Part shown: positions 10,848 to 21,234 of the stretch, one piece after another | How the letters are laid out: each line of letters begins with the position of its first letter | Numbering within the stretch: position 1 is the stretch's first letter | NCBI GenBank assembly: GCA_025617745.1 | Contig: CM046869.1 | Coordinates: forward strand, 1,572,823 to 1,636,822 | DNA length: 64,000 nt | DNA from: Heliocidaris erythrogramma | Taxonomy: Eukaryota; Echinodermata; Echinoidea; Camarodonta; Echinometridae | Direction: 5' to 3' | The notes under the pieces: model-generated | The model's input: the letters and a program-made list of their open reading frames with translations, nothing else | Told to the model about the DNA's origin: nothing | Database searches by the model: none | Position numbers and translations under genes: made by a program

Positions 10848-11755
10848 TTCGGCACGCGACCTAACCACTGACCTTTGGGTCATCGCACTATTTGATGAGG
10901 CCGAGGCGCTTTACAGAGGTAGCGGATAACGAGGTTTGGAATACTCATTGAATGAACATGTTGAATGAAAGCTGGTGTCCACGAACCCGGCCAGTGCTAG
11001 CTCTCATTTATCTTGGGCCAAGCCTCGCTCGCATCTGTATTGAGAAGTCCCTGGACCTTTCCTTCTTCATCAGTTTATAATTTTAGCTAGCGATCTCTGC
11101 CTTGCCTCCCCCCCCCCCTTTTTTTTATCTGGCGATACTTTATTTTGCTACTTGTTTGCTTCTGTTCTTAAGAGTTAAATGATGATGATGATGATGCTCC
11201 AATTATTTCAGTCCGTTGAGGATTGTGATTGTACTCATTACTACCTTTCCACCTCTTCGTTTCGTTATTGTTATTTCGTCAGCTTCAGGGTTGTTATGTT
11301 TTACTTTTGACGCCTTTAGCTGGGGCAGCTTATGCAGGGGCATCATTGTCATCATCATCATCCTATCGTACTGTTTGTTATATTCTTTAATTTCTTCATT
11401 TTCGTGTTTATTATATCAATATAATTATCATTATTTTATCATCATAGTTATTGATCTAATACTATCGTCGTTACCATATTCATTTTCTATTTCTATGCAC
11501 TTTTCATAAAGTTTTAGCGAAACTTTCCAAAATGTTCATCCTGTGTTGTGGCGGCGGGCTGACTCTCCTGGCAGTTTGAGCCAGCCCGTTTGGCGAAATT
11601 GCATTTTTGGCCACACCACATTCTGATATTCAGTACGCTTACATTATTTTGTAAATCAAAACAGTGTATAACAAGAGGCTTCCTGAGATGAAGGGTTCGA
11701 ATTTGGTTTTGGAACAATCGAAAAAGAATGCATATTATATCCCACGTTTGCCAGG
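10848..11755. other. 3' flank of retroelement; no gene seen
   Basis: This holds the probable right end of the Ngaro-like element, a short C run near 11108, an ATG/GAT trinucleotide run at about 11179-11195 and T-rich sequence. A 32-base inverted repeat (GGGCTG ... CAGCCC) lies at about 11555-11588. No coding sequence is supported. Confidence 0.35.
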
Positions 11756-11759
11756 TAGG

Positions 11760-12036
11760 TTGTGACAAGCTGAGAAATCTTGTCGCAAATTGGCTGTGGA
11801 TGGATTTTGATTAGTATTGCCCTACGTTGGCCACGTGACAACTGAGAAATCTTGCCACGAAATTTACGTGGGAAGGGCGAGCTGAGAAATCTTGCCATGG
11901 ATTTGGCAAGCCGAGAAATCTTGCCATTAATTTTGGAGACTTTGCAAGCTGAGAAATCTTGCCTTTTGTTCCTGAATTAGTTAACCAATTATTTTCTAAA
12001 AATGGGATTTATTGCGGCAAGCTGAGAAATCTTGCC
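11760..12036. repeat. Cluster of six hairpins with a shared loop
   Basis: Six copies of a stem-loop occur within 277 bp. The loop CTGAGAAAT (once CCGAGAAAT) starts at 11770, 11842, 11882, 11911, 11949 and 12022. The 3' arm is CTTGCC in five copies and CTTGTC in the first. The 5' arm changes to match: GACAAG in the first, GGCAAG in the fourth and sixth, GGCGAG (a G:T pair) in the third. Copy 1 can extend to a 10-bp stem. Copies 2 and 5 pair less well. Spacing is irregular (72, 40, 29, 38, 73 bp), unlike a simple satellite. I do not recognise the family; it could be a protein- or RNA-binding array, or the remains of a hairpin-forming mobile repeat. Confidence 0.8.
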
Positions 12037-13003
12037 ACTAGTTTTAAATTGAGGAAGTTTCATTACGAATCCTAGATTGATATACAATGAAAATCAAAGA
12101 GCCTGGGCTCGTTGGAAATATATCTCAGGAGGCCTCAACAATCAATAATGTCATGATTATCGTGAATGATTATGGAATTATCTTGATAATGCTACTCGAA
12201 TTATTAAACCACGGAATACCGCATATAACCTTGTTTTGTTCTCATTATTTGTCTGGAATGGGATAACCTAAATTGAGAGAAAAAATCAATAAATGCAAAA
12301 GTACAACCCGTGTCTAAGCATACTGATACTACACTATAAGTAACATGCTAAGATTACCGAATTTTCTTGTTTAATTAAGGATATAGAAACCCGTTTTAAT
12401 TTTTGGAATAACGAACATTATTTCATTTTAAAACCAACTAACCTCTAGTTCCTTTCCGGATCAACAGTCGGAGTAATAAACATTTAGAATAATAAAGTTT
12501 TAGAATTATGAACCTTCGGAATAACGTGCTTTAACCCATGAAGTTGGTTAAACTAACAACAGGCAGGAAAATAATTACCATAGTGCGATGTAGGAAATTT
12601 CTTGCACCACACTCATATTCATTTTCAAGCTCATCACTCATCTGAAAAAAGAGGAAGGAGTGTCGACCCAAATCGTTAAATTATATTTTTTATGTGATTG
12701 TTAATATTCCTTATGCGTATGATCTGTATTATACAAAAGAAATATTGATGCACAATGTTATTGAAGTTTCGTAATAAAACAAGAAATGACAAAGTGAAAG
12801 AGTGATGCAACCGGAATTAATTTCATTCTTCCAACATTTACACTTTCACTCCAAATCATTTACTCATTTATACCCGTTTACTCCTTTGGTTCATATTAGT
12901 TTTCAGGCGTTCAAATTCATTTTCCCACGTCGAAAATTGTGCTTCGATCATCAAAATTAATTTATCGTCGTTCAATTTAAAGAGGCCAAAGCTTCAGTCA
13001 AAT

Positions 13004-13036
13004 CAAGGAGGTACAAGCTTGCCTAGTACCTCCTTG
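13004..13036. repeat. Perfect 11-bp hairpin
   Basis: CAAGGAGGTAC (13004-13014) and GTACCTCCTTG (13026-13036) are exact reverse complements separated by an 11-base loop. The flanks GTCAAAT occur just outside on both sides in direct orientation. It could be a short foldback repeat or a deletion remnant of a longer inverted-repeat element. Confidence 0.75.
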
Positions 13037-13621
13037 GTCAAATTAATATACGACGACTTGGGTGCGGAATCTTGCTCGAGTTTTAATTACCGTTTCGTTA
13101 ATAGGCAGTCAAGTTAGCAAGTTAATTTCCAAACGGGTACAAGAAGTACAGAAATTAGCAGGGCATTGCCTTTTATGCATCTAACTTCTCCATTTCCCCC
13201 CTCGAAATGTAAGCATTCTGTTTTCAAATGTAATGTGGTTTTTTCTTCAAAATGATGAATTCATCTAATGGTTAAAAACGAATTATTGGACTTCCCATAA
13301 TTGTTCGTCTACTGTATAGTTTCAAATGTGTACAGCATTCTACAGCATATTCAAAGAAGCCTTTCACATCATATGGTCTGTCTTGTTTATTTTGTCTAAT
13401 CTTATTTTTTCAGTTCAACCATTCGCTTCGTCATTTCTTATTTTTGTTTTTGATAACTACAGGGTCCCCAAAATAGGAGGGGTGCTAACGAGGCTCGAGC
13501 AACCCCACTGTACTTCATAGTCAGAAATCATTCCGCGGCGCTTGCGTTTGTTTATCAACTTTCTTATGATCCATCATTTTACATTTTTTAGAGTATAGGT
13601 TTCCCACCCAATTTCATCAGA

Positions 13622-13656
13622 GTTTGATTTTGATTTGATTTGATTTGATTTGAATT
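13622..13656. repeat. TTTGA-type pentanucleotide microsatellite
   Basis: Repeats of GATTT/TTTGA run for about 35 bases with one imperfect unit at each end. Confidence 0.85.
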
Positions 13657-14506
13657 TGTTCTCATATTTCTCATATCACAAAATAAGTAAATTATCAACA
13701 TAATATAAGACAATACATTTGATTATAACAATACAGTGTTGCATTCGAATTCATGAATAGGCGTTCCAGTTCGAACGATTTTCGTCAACTCTCTGCTCTC
13801 ATGGTTCATTTCCATTCTTTGAGCATTCAATCTCGTTTTATATCATTCCTTTTAACTTTTATTTCATTTAGAGAGAAATTCATTCAAATTAACGACGCGA
13901 AGTTGTCACTAAATTTCGCGCCAGCTGGATAGACGTTCAATTTCGTCCCACATACCAATTTCAATTTCATTTATTTGGCACACACGTTCCCACTTTGAAC
14001 GTTTGAATTCAGTTAACATATTAACTGTAGTTTTATGTAATTCTTACTTCATTCTCTTCATGTCATATGCACCCCTTTTCACTGTTTTTGGTTATATAAT
14101 TTCCTTCTCATTTTCAAACTTTCATTTTCAAAGTTTATTTTAATCATATTTCATGTTTATTCCTAGAGTGTCGACCAGTTAGAAGTAGTCTTGCTGGTTG
14201 TCAAATGTTTCAGCCAACCAAGCTCTGTCCGTATTCGAGATATTCATGTACTCACCTCGATCCGCCGCGATAGTCGTGTATAAATGAATTGTATGTGTAT
14301 AGTGGAGTTATACGAGTTGTTGCTTCGATGACGGTTTGTCAGATGAATAGGAAAGTTTCCATTTCAAAGTACATAAAGTTGGCATAATTTATTCAAACAG
14401 ATGCAGATTACATAGAACATAAGTAGTAACGAAAAACACTGCCCAAATGCAATAAATGATAGCCAATTAATGAATTTGAATTCCTTAATGTCCATCAGGG
14501 CGGTGC

Positions 14507-15213
14507 TGGTGCGAATTTGTATACATTTTTCATGCATTTTTAATTTGAACGCGCTTTTTACACGTTTATGTGAGAAAATTATGAAATTGCATGCTAAAAA
14601 AAAATTTAATTGAATGAACCACTTGATCTCGGTGCTCATTCAAATTCCCTCGAAATTTAATGATCGCATTGTTAAATCGGATGCAATTTTCACAAAACTG
14701 GGCGGGAAGGCTTATCTCGAAAGGTGCGGTGCGGAGCGGCGCGGTGGGGAGCGTTCAACGCACCCTTTCGAGAAAAGTCCCCCCCCCCGCTTGTCTCGAA
14801 AGGGTGCGTTGAGAACGGAGTGGCGCGTTAACGCACCCTTACGAGACAAGCGGGGGGGGGGGCTTTTCTCGAAAGGGTGCGTTAACTAGTCTTCCACATC
14901 AGTTGTTTATAATAAAATAACGAAATCTCATCTATTTTCTAACTGAACGTGAATTAAGCTTGCATGTGTTTAAAAAGAGGCAATATCGTGATACAGGCCC
15001 CGCAACTTACCCGTCTTGTAATCGATCTTCTTAGACGTCTAACTTCAGCCAACCCACTAGTTATACTCGTTTTACAAGCCCCGCGCAACCACGTTGAACA
15101 ACTTACAAAACAGAAATGGGGGGGGGGGGTTGAAATGTACATGTATTCATATATTCTTGATTTATTTATTCGTGGGCGTACCTGACGGGGGCTGTCAACC
15201 ACTAACTCCCCCC
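14507..15213 (+). mobile_element. Nested-palindrome repeat, copy A
   Basis: Near-identical to 17691-18413 over about 700 bp, and to the inverted copy at 16519-16940. Its core is two 54-bp arms, 14757-14810 and 14830-14883, that are inverted copies of each other with only two mismatches around a 19-base spacer. Each arm is itself an imperfect inverted repeat: GCACCCTTTCGAG and CTCGAAAGGGTGC flank a run of ten or eleven C (or G). The whole can fold as a hairpin of hairpins. A G run near 15119 and a C run near 15208 lie in the right half. No coding capacity is convincing. Probably a non-autonomous foldback-type element. Confidence 0.8.
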
Positions 15214-15215
15214 CC

Positions 15216-16518
15216 CCCCCCACAACCCCTCTTTTGTTCCTGAGGACACCCCTCGCCTTTTTTTGTTTTTGCTTTGCTTTTCAGTTGGACCCCCTTTTAA
15301 TTTAATTTAATTTTTATCTGCCACTTCAGCGCAGTACCCCCCCCCCAAAAAAAAAAAAAAAAAAAAAAAAAATATTACGTCATTTTATTCATCTGTTCAT
15401 TTAAATAATAACGCATGATGTACCGGGGCAACTACCCCCACACAATCTCCCCCAAAAAGAACAACCATTCCCCCCCCCCCCCCACCCCCACCCCCCATTT
15501 TTTTCTCCTTTTGTTTCTTTTTCTTTTTGACCATTGTTCTGATTAATCTGTACATGTTAATTGAAATGAATAAAGCATAAAAAACCCAGATCAACTAAAA
15601 GGGGGAGGGGGCACGTCCTATTCTGCCTCCCCCTGGATCTGTCCATGCCTTTATCCCCTCCCTTGCAATTACATGTACCCCCTTATTCCCTCCCTAGCCA
15701 TTACCCCCCCCCACAAAAAAAAAAAAAAAAAAAAATGTTTAATACTGGGGGAAAGTATATCTCTTTATCTCCGCTTTATACTTAATAAAATATTGGAGGA
15801 AAGTATCCCCTTATATCGTTTTAGCCCCTCCTTTGCAATTCCCCCTCCGCCTGTCCTCCAAATAAAAATAAATTAAGGAGGTAATTTCCGGGGGTAATTT
15901 GTTTTGTGTAGTTAAGGGTTTCAAAAGGGGGCCGCGGCCTATTCTGCCTCCCCCGGGATCCGCCCAAGCCTTTATCCCCTCCCTTGCAATCACCCCCCCC
16001 CCCCAAAAAAAAAGGTTTAAATATTGGGGGAAGTATCCCCTTATATATCATTGTAACCCCTCCCTTGCAATCCCCCCACCACCGCCAAAAAAGAGGCAAT
16101 TATTTCGTTATAGGCATGCCACTTGGATTTTAAAGGGGGGCACAGCCGCTTTAGCCCCTGGATCCGGATGCCCATACCTTTATCCCCTCCCTTGCAATTA
16201 CCCCCCCCCCCCCCCGCCATTACTCCCTCAAAAATATATATTGGGGGAGTCTCCCATTAAAAAAAATAGATATTGGGGAAAGTATCCCCTTATATCCCTT
16301 GAACCCCTCCCTTGCAATTCCCCCCTCCGCCCCCCCCCCAATTTGTTTTATTGTTTACTTAAGGGTTTCAAAAGGGGGCCCCGGCCGATTCGGATCCGTC
16401 CCTGCCTTTATCCCCTCCCTTGCAACTATGCCCTTATATGTAATCGTGAAGCCCCACTACCATGTTGTCTGTCTTCATTTTGTTCACGAGTTTATAATGT
16501 TAAATCGTGATACAGGCC
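15216..16518. repeat. Patchwork of degenerate C-rich repeats
   Basis: This stretch repeats, in imperfect form, blocks like GGGTTTCAAAAGGGGGCC, GGATCCGCCC and CCCCTCCCTTGCAATTACC. Each block is followed by C runs and A runs, then TATTGGGGGAAAGTATCCCC. Copies begin near 15597, 15914, 16130 and 16358. Related sequence occurs near 56297-56346. The proline-rich open frames here are by-products of the C runs. It looks like tandem or nested copies of one short non-autonomous repeat family, flanked by copies A and B of the palindromic element. Confidence 0.65.
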
Positions 16519-16940
16519 CCATTTCCGTTTTGTAAGTTGTTCAACGTGGTTGCGCGGGGCTTGTAACACGAGTATAACTAGTGAGTTGGCTGAAGTTAGA
16601 CGTCTAAGAAGATCGATTACAAGACGGGTAAGTTGCGGGGTCTGTATCACGATATTGCCTCTTTTTAAACACATGCAAGCTAAATTCCACGTTCAGTTAG
16701 AAAATAGATGATATTTCGTTATTTTAATTTTATTATAAACGACTGATGTGGAAGACTAGTTAACGCACCCTTTCGAGAAAAGCCCCCAGCTTGTCTCGAA
16801 AGGGTGCGTTAACGCGCCACTCCGTTCTCAACGCACCCTTTCGAGACAAGCGGGGGGGGGGGGCTTTTCTCGAAAGGGTTCGTTGAACGCTCCCCACCGC
16901 GCCGCTCCGCACCGCACCCTTTCGAGATAAGCCGGGCGGG
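16519..16940 (-). mobile_element. Nested-palindrome repeat, inverted copy B (partial)
   Basis: The reverse complement matches copies A and C from the palindromic core to the sequence containing ACGTTGAACAACTTAC. The core arms are 16762-16810 and 16830-16884. The inner C run of one arm has shrunk to five while the other has twelve G, so the inner hairpins have drifted. The far ends present in A and C are missing. Confidence 0.78.
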
Positions 16941-17054
16941 AAAACCTGTATTAAACATAAGTTTTCATATTATTCAAAATATTATTCCTATCTATGACAC
17001 TGTATAAGCATGACTTACATTTTGTTTTTAAATCTTATCTTGTAAAGACAATTT

Positions 17055-17275
17055 GTGACCCGCCGCCTCAAAACCTACAATAAGTCGCACGGACCACAAC
17101 GTAGCAAACAGCCCAAAATAGTAAATTTGCTTGGATCAGTCGATTTTCTGTTTTTGTTAGAAATGGGTAGTTTCATTATCATTCTATCAAGCTGAGAATC
17201 TCTACTTTCAGAAAATGTATAAAACAAAAATAATAACGATGGCGACTTATTGTAGGTTTTGAGGCGTTGGGTCAC
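17055..17275. mobile_element. 221-bp MITE with 34-bp TIRs and ATTT target duplication
   Basis: Left TIR 17055-17088 begins GTGACCCGCCGCCTCAAAAC. The right TIR 17242-17275 is its reverse complement with very few mismatches. ATTT lies directly outside both ends (17051-17054 and 17276-17279) and fits a 4-bp target-site duplication. There is no coding sequence. It sits between copies B and C of the palindromic element. Confidence 0.8.
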
Positions 17276-17690
17276 ATTTGAAAATTCGAAGGGAAGGATT
17301 GTATTGTTAAATCCATGGCTTAAATCGCGAACATGCTTGTCTGTTCATGAAATCGAATTTCCAAATGTTCACGACCCAAAGCTCCCGTGAATATGATTGC
17401 TCACTGGGTAAAATTCTAATTTGAATGCTCATTTTATCAAATTGCACGATGGAAGTATGCGATCGCTTGCCCTAAAAATCAAATTTAATGCTCATTTTAG
17501 GCAATTGAATGTTGATCTTGATGAGTATTCAAATTCAAATGAAATCGAGCGATTGTATATCAATTTGGCTGCTGTTTTGATGAATTTGACCGGGAAAACC
17601 TATATTATATTCTGCTCCCATCTCCCATGTGCACTATTTCAAATGATTATTAAATTCAAGCGTACTGTCACGTTTTCAGCTCTGAAACAA

Positions 17691-18413
17691 TGCGAATTTG
17701 AATACATTTATCATGCATTTTTAATTTGAACGCGCTTTTTACACGTTTATGTGAGAAAATTATGAAATTGCATGCTAATAAAAAATTAAATTGAATGAAC
17801 CACTTGATCTCGGTGCTCACTCAAATTCCCTCGAAATTTAATGATCGCATTGTTAAATCGGATGCAATTTTCACAAAACTGGGCGGGAAGGCTTATCTCG
17901 AAAGGGTGCGGTGCGGAGCGGCGCGGTGGGGAGCGTTCAACGCACCCTTTCGAGAAAAGTCCCCCCCCCGCTTGTCTCGAAAGGGTGCGTTGAGAACGGA
18001 GTGGCGCGTTAACGCACCCTTACGAGACAAGCCGGGGGGGGGGCTTTTCTCGAAAGGGTGCGTTAACTAGTCTTCCACATCAGTTGTTTATAATAAAATT
18101 AAAATAACGAAATCTCATCTATTTTCTAACTGAACGTGGAATTTAGCTTGCATGTGTTTAAAAAGAGGCAATATCGTGATACAGGCCCCGCAACTTACCC
18201 GTCTTGTAATCGATCTTCTTAGACGTCTAACTTCAGCCAACCCACTAGTTATACTCGTGTTACAAGCCCCGCGCAACCACGTTGAACAACTTACAAAACA
18301 GAAATGGGGGGAGGGTTGAAATGTACATGTATTCATATATTCTTGATTTATTTATTCGTGGGCGTACCTGACGGGGGCTGTCAACCACTAACTCCCCCCC
18401 CCCCCCCCCCCCA
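17691..18413 (+). mobile_element. Nested-palindrome repeat, copy C
   Basis: Direct-orientation partner of copy A, with the same left end (GCGAATTTG, then CATGCATTTTTAATTTGAAC) and the same right end (GACGGGGGCTGTCAACCACT, then a C run). The core arms are 17939-17991 and 18011-18064. Differences from A are a handful of substitutions and changes in homopolymer length. Confidence 0.8.
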
Positions 18414-19225
18414 CACGAGTAGATACCATACACAAATTTGCTGCTAATTTAGACCATCGCAAACCGACACTACCCGACTGTTTGGCAAATGCCTTATCTA
18501 AATTTGCATAATATACACTTTTTAAAATTCAAATTCATATCTATTTCATTTCCAACGGAAAGAAAAACAATGGCATAACAGTTATTATTACAGAAAATAC
18601 GAGAAACAAATATATGTACATATTCATTTTTTCTTGATTGGTGTACAAGTACACTATGCATATAAATATAGATTGGGGGGTCCGCTAAAAAGCACTGCTT
18701 GGGATTTGTGGACCCCGACAGAACGTCCGTTTTTAAATTTTGAAATGTACAGCAATTACGATAGCTCTTCCTTCCGACAAGGTGTTGGTCAATGGGTAAA
18801 AATGAACGCAATTGTTAGGGGTGTCTGACACCCCATCCCGGTGGAAATTTTTGTAAGATTTTTCGCGTTCATGCGCATTCATACTACATCCTTTTTGAAA
18901 AAAAAACAAATTGCTGCAAGGGGGAGATGGGGTGAAATTGACCCGACTTGTGATTCTGTTTTGGGAGTTCCGATCTAGGCCAAACCCAAAGCTGTAAACC
19001 CTTTTCTTTTCTTTTTTTTTTTTTCCCCCCCCCCCCTTTTTTTTTTGGGGGGGGGGGGAGGGGCAATGGCTTAGGTGACCTAAGTAATTTTAAGGGGTCA
19101 TACGTTTTGGGTGACTATTTCGCGACAATATCCCAGGCTATAAGGGTACAGTCCTGTATGACCTACATATTCGTATATACGCATGTGGATTGAAGGAGAA
19201 ATATTTAATCCTTCTATCTTTTCAG
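18414..19225. other. Non-coding; intron or 5' flank of receptor gene 1
   Basis: No coding exon is recognisable. It precedes the splice acceptor (TTTTCAG ending at 19225) of the receptor exon, so part of it should be intron. It includes the homopolymer block at 19012-19058. Confidence 0.5.
19012..19058. repeat. Block of four adjacent homopolymers T13-C12-T10-G12
   Basis: Thirteen T, twelve C, ten T and twelve G follow without interruption. The C and G runs could pair as a hairpin with a T loop, and could also form quadruplex or i-motif structures. It may be natural or an assembly weak point. Confidence 0.85.
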
Positions 19226-19972
19226 ATAAGAGACGTTGGCTTGGTTTTACGAGCATTGATCATAATCGGGATATGCAATACCATATCTGTGGCTATTCAA
19301 CGTTTCATCATCATCCGTTTCGACCCATTCAACAAGCGTAATCTCGTCTCGGCTCGTCGCTGTATCGCCGCCTGTGTGCTCACTTGGGCTATCCCCATCG
19401 CAGCTTTCTTCGGTACTGAATCAATCAACCAGAATTCACGTTTCCAAAATCTCATGATATCCATTGCGACCGTTATATCGTATGGTCTTTGCGTTGTTTG
19501 CTATGCTGTCGTGTATCGGACAATTGCAGGCGCAGCGCGTAATGCAGGTCTATCAGGTCATATGTTGGAACAGCGAGTCAAACAGAATAAGAAAGTGCTG
19601 ACGACTTTTGCCCTTGTTGTTGGGACAAATTTCGTCTGTTTCTTACCCCTTAGTTTTTGTTTCTTTATTAATTACGTGCGATTAGACTGGACTTTCAACA
19701 TTAGCACCTCTGTATTTTATTTTTGGTTTCTCTTTTTATCAAACTTTTCTTGGGCCCTATGGGGGTTAAACGGAATTATAAATCCAATCATTTACTGGAC
19801 TCGGCTAACCGAATTTCGCAAGCTGCTTAGTTGCTGCAATAAACGTCCCTGCAAAGAATCTAAGAACGGAAAGAATGAGAGTTCTCTCCAACCTCAGGAG
19901 AGTTCTTTTTCAGACCCTCAAGATGGCCGCGAAACATCCGGGAAGACGGGTATCTATACTGTTCCACTATAG
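19226..19972 (+). CDS. Rhodopsin-like GPCR, gene 1, terminal exon (TM3-TM7); first exon not found
   Basis: The exon follows a TTTTCAG acceptor and codes for 248 residues in phase 0. It matches exon 2 of the two complete paralogues in this window. TM3 ends in AIQRFIIIRFDPFNKRN, with QRF where most class A receptors have DRY. TM6 has CFLP in place of CWxP and lacks the TM5 proline. TM7 has the NPIIY form of NPxxY followed by WTRLTEFRK. The C-tail holds SSLQPQESS and ends IYTVPL. No TM1-TM2 exon occurs in the roughly 19 kb upstream, which is full of mobile elements. The gene may start outside the window, or be a partial duplicate. Ligand unknown; a plasma-membrane receptor by family. Confidence 0.82.
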   Translation: MRDVGLVLRALIIIGICNTISVAIQRFIIIRFDPFNKRNLVSARRCIAACVLTWAIPIAAFFGTESINQNSRFQNLMISIATVISYGLCVVCYAVVYRTIAGAARNAGLSGHMLEQRVKQNKKVLTTFALVVGTNFVCFLPLSFCFFINYVRLDWTFNISTSVFYFWFLFLSNFSWALWGLNGIINPIIYWTRLTEFRKLLSCCNKRPCKESKNGKNESSLQPQESSFSDPQDGRETSGKTGIYTVPL

Positions 19973-20842
19973 ATGGACGCTTTCCCAAGGCGGTACTAGG
20001 CAAGCACTCTGATAGATGGTGGTAAACACCCACCTATCCAAGATTATCAGAAAGAGAGGGCCAAAATACTTGTTTTAAAAATTATCTAATTTAGTTGCAA
20101 TGCTTAACGTGTTCATGGGTTTTATGCACTGTCTCAGTACAAAGACAATAATCAAAGTGCATTTTGCTGGTAAAGAGAAAACACGAATTTACGGTTTAGA
20201 CAAGATATTTATTAAAGACATATCTTTTAAAGTGTCACATTAGATTATCGGTGTATTTATAGTAAATGTCTACCTGGTTTGGGTTTTAGTGTAATTAGTA
20301 ATGTGTCTTCATCTTTCATTTTGTGAGCATGGTCTTTATATGAATAAACAAAAGCCTGATTAAAGCCGTGCGATTTAGAAAAACATTTTCTGACTCTACA
20401 GAATGTAAATCAATATCCCTAGTAAATAGCAAACTACTTCTTTGCTAAGATCTCAAAATGTTACAGTGAGTCCGACTTTAGAACGTTTCCTCTCAAATGT
20501 TCAAATTATATTGTTACTTTTTATTTGTTAATTATATTACATATATAATTTGCTTGAATATAAGTGTTAATCACTGTAGCTATAAAAACTTTTTATTTTG
20601 ATAAAATATTTGATATCTTGGTTTAAATTGTGAAATAGAAATTAAAAAATTAGAGAACAAGAAATCACTGTGAGTCTGAAAAAGGGAGAGCCATAATTGA
20701 TCAATAAAATCTAACGAGATACTGCAGTATTTTCAAAGTTCAGGTCAATTTGTCTCGGCCCATGCTCATAATGAAATTGATTATCAACCCCAATGTTTGG
20801 TTGAATGGTCTCGATTCCAGCTGAATGCTTTCGCATCTAACG
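19973..20842. other. 3' UTR and intergenic sequence after receptor gene 1
   Basis: A+T-rich sequence without open frames of note. It contains the AATAAA above. Confidence 0.4.
20343..20348 (+). promoter_or_regulatory. Possible polyadenylation signal for receptor gene 1
   Basis: AATAAA lies about 370 bp after the stop codon in A+T-rich sequence. Position and motif fit a 3' UTR end, but such hexamers are common here. Confidence 0.35.
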
Positions 20843-21084
20843 CATTGGCGGATCCAGGGGGGGCACAGCCGGCCCGTGCCCCCCCTTTTGGAAGCGAAGT
20901 TTGAATTTTTACCATAGACGATCCGCCATTTTCTCTATTGTGCCCCCCCCCCCCCTTTTAGAGTGAAGACCTTTTTTTTTTTTTTTTTTTTTTGCTTGTC
21001 AGGGAATTATGGAGGGAAACTGGACCCCATAACCCCTTACTAAGCCATTTTGGAAGGTTTGGCGAAATTTTTTTTTTTGTCCCT

Positions 21085-21125
<41 letters not shown>

Positions 21126-21234
21126 ACTGAGCGACTTTTCGAGAAGCTGGCGAGACCAAAAAAATACGGGTCTACCTTTTCACAAACTTTCATTTTTGTG
21201 CCCCCTCTTTTACTAAATCCTGGATCCGCCCCTG
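20843..21234. mobile_element. 392-bp non-autonomous TIR element with 5-bp target duplication
   Basis: The ends read CATTGGCGGATCCAGG and, reversed, CAGGGGCGGATCCAGG. TAACG lies immediately outside both ends (20838-20842 and 21235-21239), which fits a 5-bp duplication. Inside are long homopolymers, including a run of about 40 C at 21086-21125, and the string TTTTTTTTTGCTTGTCA that also occurs near 54850. Related ends GGATCCGCC occur at about 15956 and 56336. It has no coding capacity. Confidence 0.75.

Larger units (their letters stand above)
12040..14506. other. A+T-rich intergenic sequence with no gene
   Basis: About 2.5 kb of low-complexity, A+T-rich DNA with no coding frame of interest. 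It contains the hairpin at 13004-13036 and a TTTGA microsatellite at 13622-13656, listed separately. Confidence 0.5.

Noticed and set aside
11760-12036. CRISPR-like array
   Set aside because: Repeats are short hairpins with irregular spacing of 29-73 bp in a eukaryotic genome, with no leader or cas genes.
14964-15185. Frame MCLKRGNIVIQAPQL conserved between palindromic copies
   Set aside because: Conserved only because the DNA repeats are near-identical; overlaps an opposing frame and does not resemble a protein family.
15899-16510. 203-residue proline-rich frame
   Set aside because: Produced by C runs in a repeat patchwork; neighbouring frames on both strands are equally open.
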